From contig CAYSGH010000008.1 in NCBI GenBank assembly GCA_964430505.1, positions 1 to 64,000 on the forward strand: a stretch of 64,000 nucleotides of DNA, written 5' to 3'. This document shows positions 17,088 to 28,100 of the stretch, piece by piece. Source of the DNA: UBA6176 sp032119375 (GTDB lineage Bacteria; Verrucomicrobiota; Verrucomicrobiia; Limisphaerales; UBA9464). A program made the translations under genes and the position numbers. Under the pieces are notes generated by a model. The model did no database searches. It saw only the letters and a program-made list of their open reading frames with translations, and was not told where the DNA came from. Positions within the stretch are counted from its first letter, which is position 1. Each line of letters starts with the position of its first letter.

Positions 17088-18059
17088 ATGCGTGCCCATC
17101 CCCCCATCCCCCACGCCGCGAACCGGGCCTTCTCGTTGGTCGAGCTGCTCGTCTCGGTGGGGCTCCTGAGCATCGTCATCCTGGCGTTGTACGCGATGTT
17201 CGACCAAACCCAGCGCGCGTTGCGGGGCTCGGTGGGCCAGGTGGACGTGCTGGAGGGGGCGCGCTCGGCCATCGACCTCGTCCGGCGGGACTTGGAGCAG
17301 GCGCGTCCTGCGGGAGTCCTCGACGGGCCCCATCTCGTGACGCGGGTCTCGGCGGCGCCCTCGTTGGTGCTGAACCAAACATCCTTGTTCCAGGAACGAC
17401 AGCCCGTGTTGCAGGAGTTCTTCGGGATCCGCTCCGTCGCCGACCGCCAATGGAGCGCCTTTGGCTACTTCATCGCGGACGAGTCCAACCCCACGCTGCG
17501 GACGCGGCCGCCCATCGGGACTTTATATCGGTATGAGGACCGCGGCCCGGGCCCGCGCATCCCGGGCGAGGCGATCCTGACCAACTCGGCCATCCGCTTC
17601 ATCGTGAGGGGCCCGACGGCGCTGGCGACGTTGGAGGAGCACGTGCTGGCGCGCACGGGCGTGGGGGCGGGGATGGGCAGCATCATCCCGTATCGCACCA
17701 ATGCCTCGCGCGTGCTGGACGGGGTCCTGAACTTCAAGGTGACCGCCTTCGACTCGGTCGGGCGTCCGTTCAACATCTTCTATCCCACCAACCAGCTTCC
17801 GGCCCGTCCCGCCAACGGGACGATCCCGCCGATCGGGCTGAGGCACCTGTCCGGCGGGCTTGTGACGGAGGCGTCGTTCACCGGGCCGTACATGCCCGCC
17901 TACGTGGAGGTGGAGGTCGATGCCTTGGAGCCGCGCCTGCTCGACCAATACCGCGCGCTCCCGGACAACCCCGCCATCCGCAACCGCTACATCACGAACA
18001 ACCTCGCCCGGGTGCAAAGCTTCCGGCAACGCATCCCGCTGCGCTCCTTCATCCGATGA
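17088..18059 (+). CDS. Pilin-like protein, Verru_Chthon cassette protein C (GspJ-like)
   Basis: A 323-residue protein with a 14-residue leader and cleavage region NRA-FSLVELLVSVGLLSI (Ala-1, Glu+5). The segment after the helix (MFDQTQRALRGSVGQVDVLEGARSAIDLVRRDLEQA) matches GspJ minor pseudopilins. Its TGA overlaps the ATG of the very large downstream gene by 4 bases. Confidence 0.75.
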   Translation: MRAHPPIPHAANRAFSLVELLVSVGLLSIVILALYAMFDQTQRALRGSVGQVDVLEGARSAIDLVRRDLEQARPAGVLDGPHLVTRVSAAPSLVLNQTSLFQERQPVLQEFFGIRSVADRQWSAFGYFIADESNPTLRTRPPIGTLYRYEDRGPGPRIPGEAILTNSAIRFIVRGPTALATLEEHVLARTGVGAGMGSIIPYRTNASRVLDGVLNFKVTAFDSVGRPFNIFYPTNQLPARPANGTIPPIGLRHLSGGLVTEASFTGPYMPAYVEVEVDALEPRLLDQYRALPDNPAIRNRYITNNLARVQSFRQRIPLRSFIR

Positions 18060-21000
18060 ACCGATCCCATCAACGCGGCATCGCGCTCGTCATCACCCTG
18101 ATCATGCTGTCGGTGGTGACCATCACCGCCGTGGCGTTCCTGGCGGTGACGCGCCAGGACCGTGCCTCGGTGGGGGCGGCGGTGGAGCAACTGGACGCGC
18201 GCAACGCGGCCGAGGTGGCGTTGCAACGGGCCCAGGCCGAGGTCGTGGCGCGCATCCGCGCGGAGACCAACCGCCAGAACTTCGACCTGATGGTCTCCAC
18301 CAACTGGACGACCCGCTTCCTCAACGTCGCCCAGCTCGACGCCCTGGCCTCCGGGGCGCTCAACCCGACGGACCCGGCCCTCCTTCCCGCGCTCACGAAC
18401 GCGACCACGTACCTCCATGCAGACGGCCGCCCGGTGTTCAACCTGAACAACCCCGTGGACCTCCAGCGTTATCGCGCGTCGTTGATGAACCTCTACTACG
18501 ACCCGCGTGCGCCCGTGTTCGTGCCCGTGGGCCGCAGCCCGCTCCTCGCACCCGAGTTCCGCTTCTACTTGGACCTGAATCGCAACGGCGTGTACGACAC
18601 GAACGGCCAGCAGCTTGTCGTCAACCAGCGCGGCCAGCCCCTCCCGCTCACCAACGACCTCGTGGGCGACCCCGAGTGGATCGGCATCCGCGAGCTTCCC
18701 GGCCTGCCGCACTCGGGCACGAACCGCTTCGTCGCGCGCATGGCCTACGTCGTGTTGCCGGCCGGCAAGACCCTCGACCTCAACTTCAACCACAACGAGG
18801 TCAAGTTTCGCCGGCCCGACCCCGCCCAGAGCGGCTTCGCCCGCAACCAAGGCGTGGGCGCATGGGAGGTGAACCTCGCCGCCTACCTGGCGGACCTGAA
18901 CACCAACATCTGGGCTCCGCGTGCCGGCGCGAACTACATCTACCAGTACAACACCTTCCCCGGCGCCGCCTCCACCGGCATCGCCTTCCGGGACGCCGGC
19001 CTGCTCCTCAACGCCCGGCGCGGTTCCTACGTCAACACCACGGCGCCCGCCTACTACGGCAACTCCACTCCCTTCCCCAACGACCGCTACGACGGCTTTG
19101 CCAACGGCCCCATCCCGTCCACGCTGGCCGAGTTTCTCCGGCCCCAGGCGCTGACGGATTCCGACGCCGTTGGGATCGCATGGGCCGGGGCGGACAACCA
19201 CCGGCAATGGACGGACATGACGGCGTTGCTGGACGGATCCCTGGGGCAGGGGCTGGACCAACGGTTGAACGGCCGACGCGACTTCGTGGGAGGGGTGCTG
19301 AACAGCACGTATGACCGGAACACGTTCTATCGCTTGCTGGGCAGCCTGGGGACGGACACGGGCGACGCGCGGTTTGAATCGGGGACCAACAAGGCCGGCA
19401 TCTTCTACCGGCGCGCCAAGCTCAACCTCAACTACGCCAACCAAACCAACCCAAACCTCGACCTCGAGACGAGCGCGGACGTGAACAACTTCCGGGACTG
19501 GGCCCCGTTGCAGTGGTTCACCAACGCGGTCCATCGCCTGTTGCTCACGGAGTTCACCAACGGCCTGCCCGACGTGGAGTTGCTGGCGTCGCCGCGCACG
19601 TTCCACCTCGGGCATGGGTTGCCGGTGTTTGGCACGAACGTCGTCCGTGGCGTCACCAACATCTATCGATGGGACGCCCGCGTGCATCGCCTCGTCCAGG
19701 TGGCCGCCAACCTCTACGACGCCACCCATTACCAGTCCTCCGCGCGCCCGGGGTCGCCTCGCGCGGACATCCCCTCGACCTTCCGCCCCATCTTGTACCG
19801 CCAGGTGACCAACGGGCAGACGCTGGTGCGTTTGGCCGGGTTTGCCGAGGTGGTCAACGCGGGCGTGGTTTCGAGGCCGTGGCTGGACCTCGACGACCCG
19901 GTGCAGTTGAGGCGCCTGCCGGAGACGCCCATCGCGGCGGACATCCTCGCCCGGGGGCAAGACTTCAACTGCGTGGGCATCCCGTGGGTCGTGGGAGCCA
20001 AGAAGGGCCTGCCCAACTTCCAGGAGGCGTTCTGGCAATCACGGCTGCAAGTCACGCGGCGCCTTCGGGTCCTCAAGGCGGCGGCGGAGACCGCCCTCGC
20101 CCGCACCAATGCGCGGCCATGGGAGGACGGCCGGTTCCAGACCCAGGTGCAGCACCGGTTTGACGTCGTGAACTCCATGGGCATGGAGGCATGGAACTCG
20201 TACCAGACGCTAAGCAATGCCGCCGCCGTGCGCCTCATCGCCACCAACTCGTTCACGTTCTCGCTCGTCGATGAGGTGGGCCGCATCCAGGTGGTGCAAA
20301 CCAACGGGGTCGCCTCCATTCCCGGCACGGTCATCGCGCCAGGCCAGTGGCGCCCGAACGAGTACCTGGTCCCCCTGAACACGGCGTTCATCTCGAGCTT
20401 CATCTACGACCAGGTGCGACGGGCGGTGTTCCCGGTGGGTCTCTCGGACGTTGGGTACGTGGCCGCCGAGGCGCCGTTGCCCCGCCTGACGCTGGCCTAT
20501 ACCAACCGGCTCACCTACGTGCTCGTGGACCAGGCCTCCGGGCGCGTCCTCGACTTCGTCAACCTCAAGAGCGTCCTGTACGAGACCAACGTCCTGCGCC
20601 TGCTGGGCGAGGCCTCCTCGGGCGGTGGGGCCGCGCTGTCCATGCAGGACTTCTGGCGCACGAACCGCTACGCGGCCGGCACGACCGTGACCTTGGGCGT
20701 GGGCCAACAACTGGATGCCTCCCTGGGTGCCACGGCCAACGGCGGCGCGTTCAACCTGCCCCCCGACCTGTGGCGCAACGCCGTCGGCGGCCAGCCGGGC
20801 ATCGACCAGATCGAGTTCGAGAAGGACGGCCTGTACTACTTCCTGTACCGCCGTCCCCGGACGCCCGGCACCCGCCTCACCCCGCAGTTGGTGGCGCGCT
20901 TCGGAGGTCGTGTCGTCCAGGCGGGGTACACGCCGTCGCCCGCCATCCTCATCACCGACCGCCGCCAGGCGAACGACCCGCTCGTCCATTACACACGCGA

Positions 21001-22117
21001 CGACCTCGCCCCGGGCACGACGATCTTCACCTCGCCCGAGGGCTACGTGGAGGTGCCCCTGGACAATGGCGCGCGCTTCCGCCCCGGGCCCCGGGCCAAC
21101 ATCGGGGCCGAGGCGAGCTACTTCACCAACCACCTCGGCAACCAGCCCAAGGTCGTCAGCGCCCATGCGCCCTGGGGCGTCAACCCCCGGCTCGGCACGG
21201 CCGTGGACGTGGGGCCCACGGACGCCAACTCGACGGCGTTCGACGTCGCCTTCAAGGACCCGTTGGTCCGCCGCTCGGACGACTGGGACTTCCCCACGAA
21301 CAAGTTCCCGGGGATCGGCTGGATGGGCCGCGTGCATCGCGGCACGCCATGGCAAACAATCTACCTGAAGGGCCTCCGCCCCGAGGTGGGCTCGCAATCC
21401 GTCAACGACCGTTACCTGGGCCGAAAGAGCTGGATCGCGTGGGCGGGCCACAAGGACACGCGCCCCGAGGGTGACTGGGGCCTGCTCGACCTGTTCACGA
21501 CGGCCGTGAACGACAACGCGGCCAAGGGCCTGTTGTCGGTGAACCAGACCAACCTCGCGCCCTGGAGCGCGGTGTTCGCCGGCGTGCCCGTCCTGACCAA
21601 CGACGTGGGAGCCAACGTCGCCCGCCGCTTCGTCGAGCCCGCGTCGCCCCAGATGCAGGTGATCCACCAAGGCATCCAGGAGGCCCGCGCGCAGCAACCC
21701 GCAGGGCGCTTCCCCAGCCTCGGCCACGTGCTCGCGTCCGGAACGCTCACCGCGTCCAAGTTCACCAATGCCAACAACCAGGTCGTGCTGCGTTACTCCC
21801 CCTTCCTGCGCCCGTTCGACCCCTACACCAACATCGTCCAGGTGCGCGACGAGGTCGTCGAGATGCTGCCCCAGCAGACATTGTCCCTGCTCCGGACCGA
21901 GGAGCCTCGCGTGGTCATCTACGCCTACGGCCAAGCCCTCCGGCCCGCCCCCAACTCCATCGTCACCCGCCCCGGCGTCTTCTTCGGGTTGTGCACCAAC
22001 TACGCCGTGGCCGGCGAGTTTGCCACCCGAACCGTCGTTCGCTTCGACGGCTCCCCCTTGCTCGGACCCCTGCGGCCCGTCGTCGAGGACCACCGCATCT
22101 TGACCCCCGAGAACTAG
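18056..22117 (+). CDS. Verru_Chthon cassette protein A (large GspK-like pilin-type protein)
   Basis: A 1353-residue protein. The N-terminus is short and basic (MNRSHQRG) followed by IALVITLIMLSVVTITAVAF. This is GspK-like: Gly-1 is present but Glu+5 is missing, as expected for the pseudopilin at the tip of the complex. The next segment (RNAAEVALQRAQAEV) also fits GspK. At over 1300 residues it is far larger than ordinary GspK (about 300), which is the hallmark of cassette protein A. The remainder is an extended extracytoplasmic region rich in Asn, Thr and Tyr with no recognised catalytic motif. It is translationally coupled to the gene before it. Confidence 0.75.
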   Translation: MNRSHQRGIALVITLIMLSVVTITAVAFLAVTRQDRASVGAAVEQLDARNAAEVALQRAQAEVVARIRAETNRQNFDLMVSTNWTTRFLNVAQLDALASGALNPTDPALLPALTNATTYLHADGRPVFNLNNPVDLQRYRASLMNLYYDPRAPVFVPVGRSPLLAPEFRFYLDLNRNGVYDTNGQQLVVNQRGQPLPLTNDLVGDPEWIGIRELPGLPHSGTNRFVARMAYVVLPAGKTLDLNFNHNEVKFRRPDPAQSGFARNQGVGAWEVNLAAYLADLNTNIWAPRAGANYIYQYNTFPGAASTGIAFRDAGLLLNARRGSYVNTTAPAYYGNSTPFPNDRYDGFANGPIPSTLAEFLRPQALTDSDAVGIAWAGADNHRQWTDMTALLDGSLGQGLDQRLNGRRDFVGGVLNSTYDRNTFYRLLGSLGTDTGDARFESGTNKAGIFYRRAKLNLNYANQTNPNLDLETSADVNNFRDWAPLQWFTNAVHRLLLTEFTNGLPDVELLASPRTFHLGHGLPVFGTNVVRGVTNIYRWDARVHRLVQVAANLYDATHYQSSARPGSPRADIPSTFRPILYRQVTNGQTLVRLAGFAEVVNAGVVSRPWLDLDDPVQLRRLPETPIAADILARGQDFNCVGIPWVVGAKKGLPNFQEAFWQSRLQVTRRLRVLKAAAETALARTNARPWEDGRFQTQVQHRFDVVNSMGMEAWNSYQTLSNAAAVRLIATNSFTFSLVDEVGRIQVVQTNGVASIPGTVIAPGQWRPNEYLVPLNTAFISSFIYDQVRRAVFPVGLSDVGYVAAEAPLPRLTLAYTNRLTYVLVDQASGRVLDFVNLKSVLYETNVLRLLGEASSGGGAALSMQDFWRTNRYAAGTTVTLGVGQQLDASLGATANGGAFNLPPDLWRNAVGGQPGIDQIEFEKDGLYYFLYRRPRTPGTRLTPQLVARFGGRVVQAGYTPSPAILITDRRQANDPLVHYTRDDLAPGTTIFTSPEGYVEVPLDNGARFRPGPRANIGAEASYFTNHLGNQPKVVSAHAPWGVNPRLGTAVDVGPTDANSTAFDVAFKDPLVRRSDDWDFPTNKFPGIGWMGRVHRGTPWQTIYLKGLRPEVGSQSVNDRYLGRKSWIAWAGHKDTRPEGDWGLLDLFTTAVNDNAAKGLLSVNQTNLAPWSAVFAGVPVLTNDVGANVARRFVEPASPQMQVIHQGIQEARAQQPAGRFPSLGHVLASGTLTASKFTNANNQVVLRYSPFLRPFDPYTNIVQVRDEVVEMLPQQTLSLLRTEEPRVVIYAYGQALRPAPNSIVTRPGVFFGLCTNYAVAGEFATRTVVRFDGSPLLGPLRPVVEDHRILTPEN

Positions 22118-22196
22118 GCGCCGCACACCCCAACGCCCCAAAGCCCAACGCCGTTCCCCGGCCACCCCCTTCCAGCACCGCCAGCTTTCGACCTCC

Positions 22197-25100
22197 ATGC
22201 GCTTCCTTCGCCGCATCGCCCCGGTCCTCCTGTTGTTCCTCACCCTTGGCGGGACCGTCCTCTGGATGGCGCGCCCGGGACGCCGCCCGTCCTTGGATGC
22301 CACCGCCGCGTCGCGCGTCCCGGAGGCGCATGGGCCATCCTCGGAGAGGCGGGGTTCGGAGGTCGGCAGCCCCGCGGATGCCTCTGCAGCCCCCATGCCC
22401 ACGGTGGCCGCCATTTGGGTCCCCATCGTGACGTTGCCCAAGGGGGCGCCCTTGCCCCACCACGACCCCAAGTTCCCCCATCGGCTTCGCAACACGCCGG
22501 AGGGGATCGGCGCGTTGGCCCGCCGCGACGACGCCATCCTGCTGCGCAACGCCTTGGTGGACACGTCCTCGGGCGAGCCCTTGGCCATCCCCGAGGAACT
22601 GCGGTCCGAGGGCCCGGCCGGCACCTACATCGTCCAGGCGGTGGGCAGGGTGGACGCTGCGTTCCGTGAACGTCTCCGGGCCTTGGGCGTGCGCGAGATT
22701 TCCTACGTCCCGAACAACGCGTTGCTCGTGCAGGCATCGCCCGAGGCCGCCGCCGCCCTGGCCGCCGCCCCGGAGACGCGCGCCGTGCTGCCCAACGAGC
22801 CGTACTTCAAGCTCGAGCCCGCCTTGGTCGGGCGCGTCATGGAGGGCCGACCCGCCCCCGCCCGCCTCATGTTGACGGTGGTGGATGGCGACGCAGCGGT
22901 GCGGGCGGCCGAGGCGCTCGGCGCACGCATCGCCGAACGCCAACGCGGCCCCTTTGGCGAACTGGTCACGGCGGACGTCGATCCCGGCTCCATGGCCGCG
23001 CTGGCACGACTGCCAGGCGTCACCCTGCTGGAGGAGGTCCACTCCCGCGCGCTGTTGAACGACCGGGCTGGCTTTCTCCTCGGCTCGTCGATCGACTTCA
23101 CCAACAAGGAGCGCGTCGAGGGCCTCGTGGGTTCCAACGTCCTCGTCAACGTCAACGACTCCGGCATCGATGCCCGCCACCCGGACCTCGCGGGACGCGT
23201 CTTCTCCATCGATCCCGTCAACCTGGAGGACCCTGTCGGGCACGGCACGCACGTCGCCGGGACGATTGCGGGCAGCGGGGCGTCGTCGGGTTCCGTGCGC
23301 ATCGCCCAGGGGGCTGCCACCAACGCCGAGTTCGGGGGGCGCGCCCCGGCCGCGCGCTTGTTCATCATGCCCATCGACCTCGACGTGGGGCCGGTGGCTT
23401 CGGACATCTTCCTGCAGGAGACGTACGCGCGGACGAACCTCGCGTTGAATGGCGCCTCCGGCCGCACCAATGCTCCAATCTCCAACAATAGCTGGGGCTA
23501 CCCCTCCGCCACCGAGTACAACTCCATCGCGGCCCTCTATGACGCCGCCGTGCGCGACGCGTTGCCGGACGTCTCGGGCGACCAGCCCATCCTGTACGTC
23601 TTCGCGGCGGGCAACGAGGGCGGGGGCGGCGACAACGGTCTCGGCGGCCGCGCCGACAGCCTCCGCTCGCCCGGGAACGCCAAGAACGTCGTCACCGTCG
23701 GCGCCCTCGAGTCGCGTCGCATGCTCACCAACACCGTCGTGTACGACACCAACGGCGTCATGGTGCGCTCCGGCATGACGGTGTTGCCGGACCGCGGCTA
23801 CAACCCGGACGACCCCTCCTACGAGACCAATGCCGTGTTCGAGGCCGAGGTGGACTCCGACACCCAGGTCGCGTCCTTCTCCAGCCGCGGGAACGTCGGC
23901 ATCGGGTCCGAGGGCGAGTTCGGGCGGTTCAAGCCCGACGTCGTGGCGCCGGGCTCGTACATCCTCTCGACGCGGTCTGCGCAATGGCGGCTCGAGTACC
24001 AGATGGACCCGGCCGACGACCTGTGGCCGGTGACGGAGGAGCTGTTGTCCGAGACGGAGCCCCATTATCGCTATGAGTCGGGCACGTCGATGGCCAGCCC
24101 GGCGATCGCGGGCATCCTGGCGCAGATCCAGGAGTACTACGAGGTGCGCCGCAACAACCGCATCCCGGTCGCCGGCTACAAGGCCATCCTTATCAACTCC
24201 GCCGAGGTGGACAACGCGGCCTACCAGCCCAAGCCCAACAACACGATCAACTACGCGGGCTGGGGCCGGCCCTCCGTGCAGCGCTCGATCCGCAGCGGGT
24301 TCACCGCCGCCAGCAAGACGCTCAACGGATTCCCCGGCGGCGGCGCGTCCACGGGCGGCACCAACGACCAGCTCATCGGCTTCCCCATCGTCGGCCGCAC
24401 CAACTTCGAGGGGCTCGTCACCGGCGAGTCGCGTTCCTACAAGGTTCGCCTCTCCAACGCCGAGGCCACCAACTCCCCCGTGTGGATCACGCTCGCGTGG
24501 ACGGATCCCCCCGGCAACCCGGCCTCCGCCGTCAAGCTGGTGAACGACCTCGACCTCGTCGTCACCAACGCCGCCAATGGCGAGTTCTTCCTGGGCAACG
24601 TCCTCGTGGCCGGCACCCCCTATTCGCGCGTCCTCACCGCCACCAACGCCGTCAACCCCGACCCCGGCAGCGACCCGTTTGGCAACCCCGTCATCCAGAC
24701 CAACCAGCCGCCCGCCGTCCCCGACTTCATCAACAACATCGAGCGCATCGTCATCCCGGCGCCCGTGCCCCGGGAGTTCATCGTCACCGTCCATGCACGG
24801 CGCGTGAACGTGAACGCCCTCCAGATGCACCCCAACCAAGTGGTGCAGGACGCCGCCCTCGTCATCCGCTCGTCCGCGCCCGAGGACATGGGCATCGTGG
24901 GTACCGTGGAGGACGTCACGCTGACCAACAGCACCGCCACCGTTTCCTACACCCGCCCGCCCACGCGCGTCCTCACCAACGGCTATCCCCTGCTTCGGGA
25001 GCGCGTCGGGGCCAACTCGCCGCTCGTTGGCACCACCAACGGCTCCACGAACCAGTGGCGCTTCTACGTCTTCACCAACACGCCCGGCAAGGCGAGCTTC

Positions 25101-28100
25101 GGCGGCACCCTTACCAACGGATCCAACGTCGCCTTCGTCACCTTCTTCCCCCAGAACCTCTCCAGCCCGCGCATCGAGGAGCCCGACATCGACCTGTATG
25201 TCTCTCGCGACCCGCGCCTGACCAACCTCGTGCCCGCCGCCATCGCGTCCGCTTGGAAGTCCACCCAGCGCGGCGGCCAGGAGTTCATCGTCTTCACCAA
25301 CGCGCCCGTGACCGGCGAGGTGTACTACGTGGGCGTGAAGTCCGAGGACCAGAAGGCCGGCACCTATGGCTTCGTGACGGTCTCGTCCACGCGTCCCTTC
25401 GGGTCGCTGCGGCCCGACGGCAACCTCGGCTTCTTCGGCATCCCGTTGATCCAGCCCATCCCGGATGGCACCCCGGACAACCCCGGCGTGGGCCTCACCA
25501 TGGCCATCGGCATCGGGGTCGGCCTCGTCGAGCGCGTGTGGGTGGAGCAAACGCTGAGCCACGGCAACTTCCCGGACCTCATCGGCACGCTCGTGTACAA
25601 CCGGCGCACCGCCGTGCTGAACAACCACGGCAACCTTCGTACGCGGGGTGGCGACGTGGTCGGATTCCAGTTTGGAACCAACATCACGACCTTCTACGAC
25701 GACCTGGGCTCCCGCACCTTCCCGGGCTCGGTGCGCACGGATGGGCCGGGAAGCCTTGCGGACTTCATGGGTGAGGCCATGCCCGGCGTGTGGTTCCTGG
25801 AAACATCCGACGACGCCCTGGGATACCAAGGCCGCGTGGACAACCTCGAGGTCATCGTGCGGGCCACGCCGACCCCGCAGGGCTATGGCCAGCAGGACGA
25901 GGAGTTGATCTGCGGCGAGGTCGTCCAGCCGGAGGAGGGCAACTTTTACCCCGTGGACGTGGGCCGCCGTGCCAGCGAGCTGCGCGTTGTCATCACCAAC
26001 ATCCAGCCCGCCCGGCCCTTGGTGGTCCACATTCGGCGAGACTTCCCCCCGGACCCCGCCGACCCCGACGCATCGGACAAGGTCGTGACATTGCCCCCCA
26101 CCGGAGGACTGGTGTCCCTGGGCATCCGCGACGAGCCGCCGCTCCAGCCCGGGCGCTACTTCGTGGGGGTCTTCAACGAATCCCTCGCCCCCGTCGAGTA
26201 CTGCTACAGCATCTCCGTGCGCCAGGACCTCAACGACCAGTTCAGCAAGACCATCCGGTCCGGCCCTGGCGACGTGGGCTCGCTGACGGACGCGGCGCGA
26301 ACGTTGTCCCAGTTGTTCGTGGGCGACACCCGGCCGGTGGCCGACGTCGAGCTGGGCCTGCGGATCAAGCACGACCGGGCCTCGGACCTCTCCGTGCACC
26401 TCGTCAACCCACAGGGCGACCGCATGTTGGTTGTGGAGAACCGTGGCCGAACCGTCTCCAAGGGCTATGGCGGCACCGTGGTGGTCAGCAACTACCAGCA
26501 CGTGGCCTTGACCGTCGATCCCCTCACCACCTCCGTGGGCCTCTTCGTCAATGGCGTCCGCGTCGCCGCGTCCAACGTCGGCCCCGTCCAGTTGCCCTCC
26601 AACCTGCGCCTGAGCCTGGCCAACGACCCCACCCGTCGCTTCACCTCCGCCCGAGCCGCCGCCGCCCTCGATGACGTCGGCTACTGGCGTCGGCCCCTGA
26701 CCACCAACGAGGTCCAGGACATCTACACGGACGGCAGGGTGGGATTCGGCAAGCTGCCCTCGCGGCAGGCCGACGGGCTCGCGGCCCTGTGGCCGTTCGA
26801 CAACAACGGCAACGACGTCCTCGGCGTGAACGACACGGCCTTGCTGGGCTTTTCCCAGTTCGTTCCCGGCCAAATCGACACGGGCCTGCGCTTCGTCGGC
26901 GTTACCGCCGAGGCCCGCACGCCCGTGTTGCCCATCGACCCCGGGCTCGGGTTCACCCTCGAGGGTTGGGTCCAGGCCTACCCCGACAACCGCGGCATCG
27001 TCTTCGGCGCCTGGGGCCCCGAGTCCGGCCTTTCCACGCCCGCGTTGCTGGTGGGCTTCGACCCGCCTTGGGGCAACGGCCCCGGCTCCGTCAGCGCAGT
27101 GTTCCTCGATGGCTCCGGCCAGCCCGTCGTGGTGTCCAGCGCGCCATCCCTCGTGAAGGTCAGCGACCTGTCCACCAACGCGAGCTACGCCGTCTTCAGC
27201 GACCGCACCAACCTGTCGCAGGGCGTCGTCAAGTTCGCGCAACCGCCGTACCTCGGCACCAACTCCGGCGCCGTCTTGGTCGGCAGCAATTCCTTCGAGG
27301 GCATCGCGCCGGGCATCCGAAGGCCGGGCACCATCGTGGACGGCTGGACCGTCCTCACCAATGACGTTGCCGTGGCGTTCCTCGGGGCCGAGGCGCAAGC
27401 CGGCGTCCAAGCCCTTGCCTTGGGCAACGGCGCGGCCGCCTTCCGAAGCCAGTCCGCCACGGGCACCCGGTTCCGCGGATCGGTCCAGCTTCGTGCGCAC
27501 CCCGCTTCCACGAACCCCGTCACCGCCGCCCTCTATATCAACGGCGAGCTCGACCAAACCGTGGAGCTCACCACGAACTGGGTTCGCGCCGACTTCCGCT
27601 TCCGCACCTTGTCCAATCGCGTGGACGTGGCCTTGGCTGCCACCACCACGAACCACGTTGCCACCAACGGGGAACCCCAGGGCGTCGTCCTGGACACGTT
27701 CGTCCTGGAGCAACTGGGGGCCGAGCTGAGCTATCTCCCCGAGGAAAGCTTCGAGCCCGTCCTCGGCAAGTCTGGCACGGGCCGCTGGACCCTGGAGCTG
27801 TCCGATGACCGCGGCCGCGTGCAGGGCGTGCTCGATAGCTGGGAGCTGCGCCTCACGTTCATGCAGACGAACCGGCCGGTCGTGCGGCTGACCAACGGCA
27901 TTGCCTATTCCGGCACGTTGGCCCCCGGCGAGAGCGCCTACTTCCGGGTGGATGTCCCCCTCGAAGCCCGGGCCGCCACGAACACCGTCTTCTCCGGAGT
28001 GTACCTCCCGTTGTTCTACAGCGACTCGGGCATCCCCACCGGCAGCGATCCCGGCGACGTCCTGGCGCCCTCCAACCCGTTCTTGGTCGGCACCAATACC

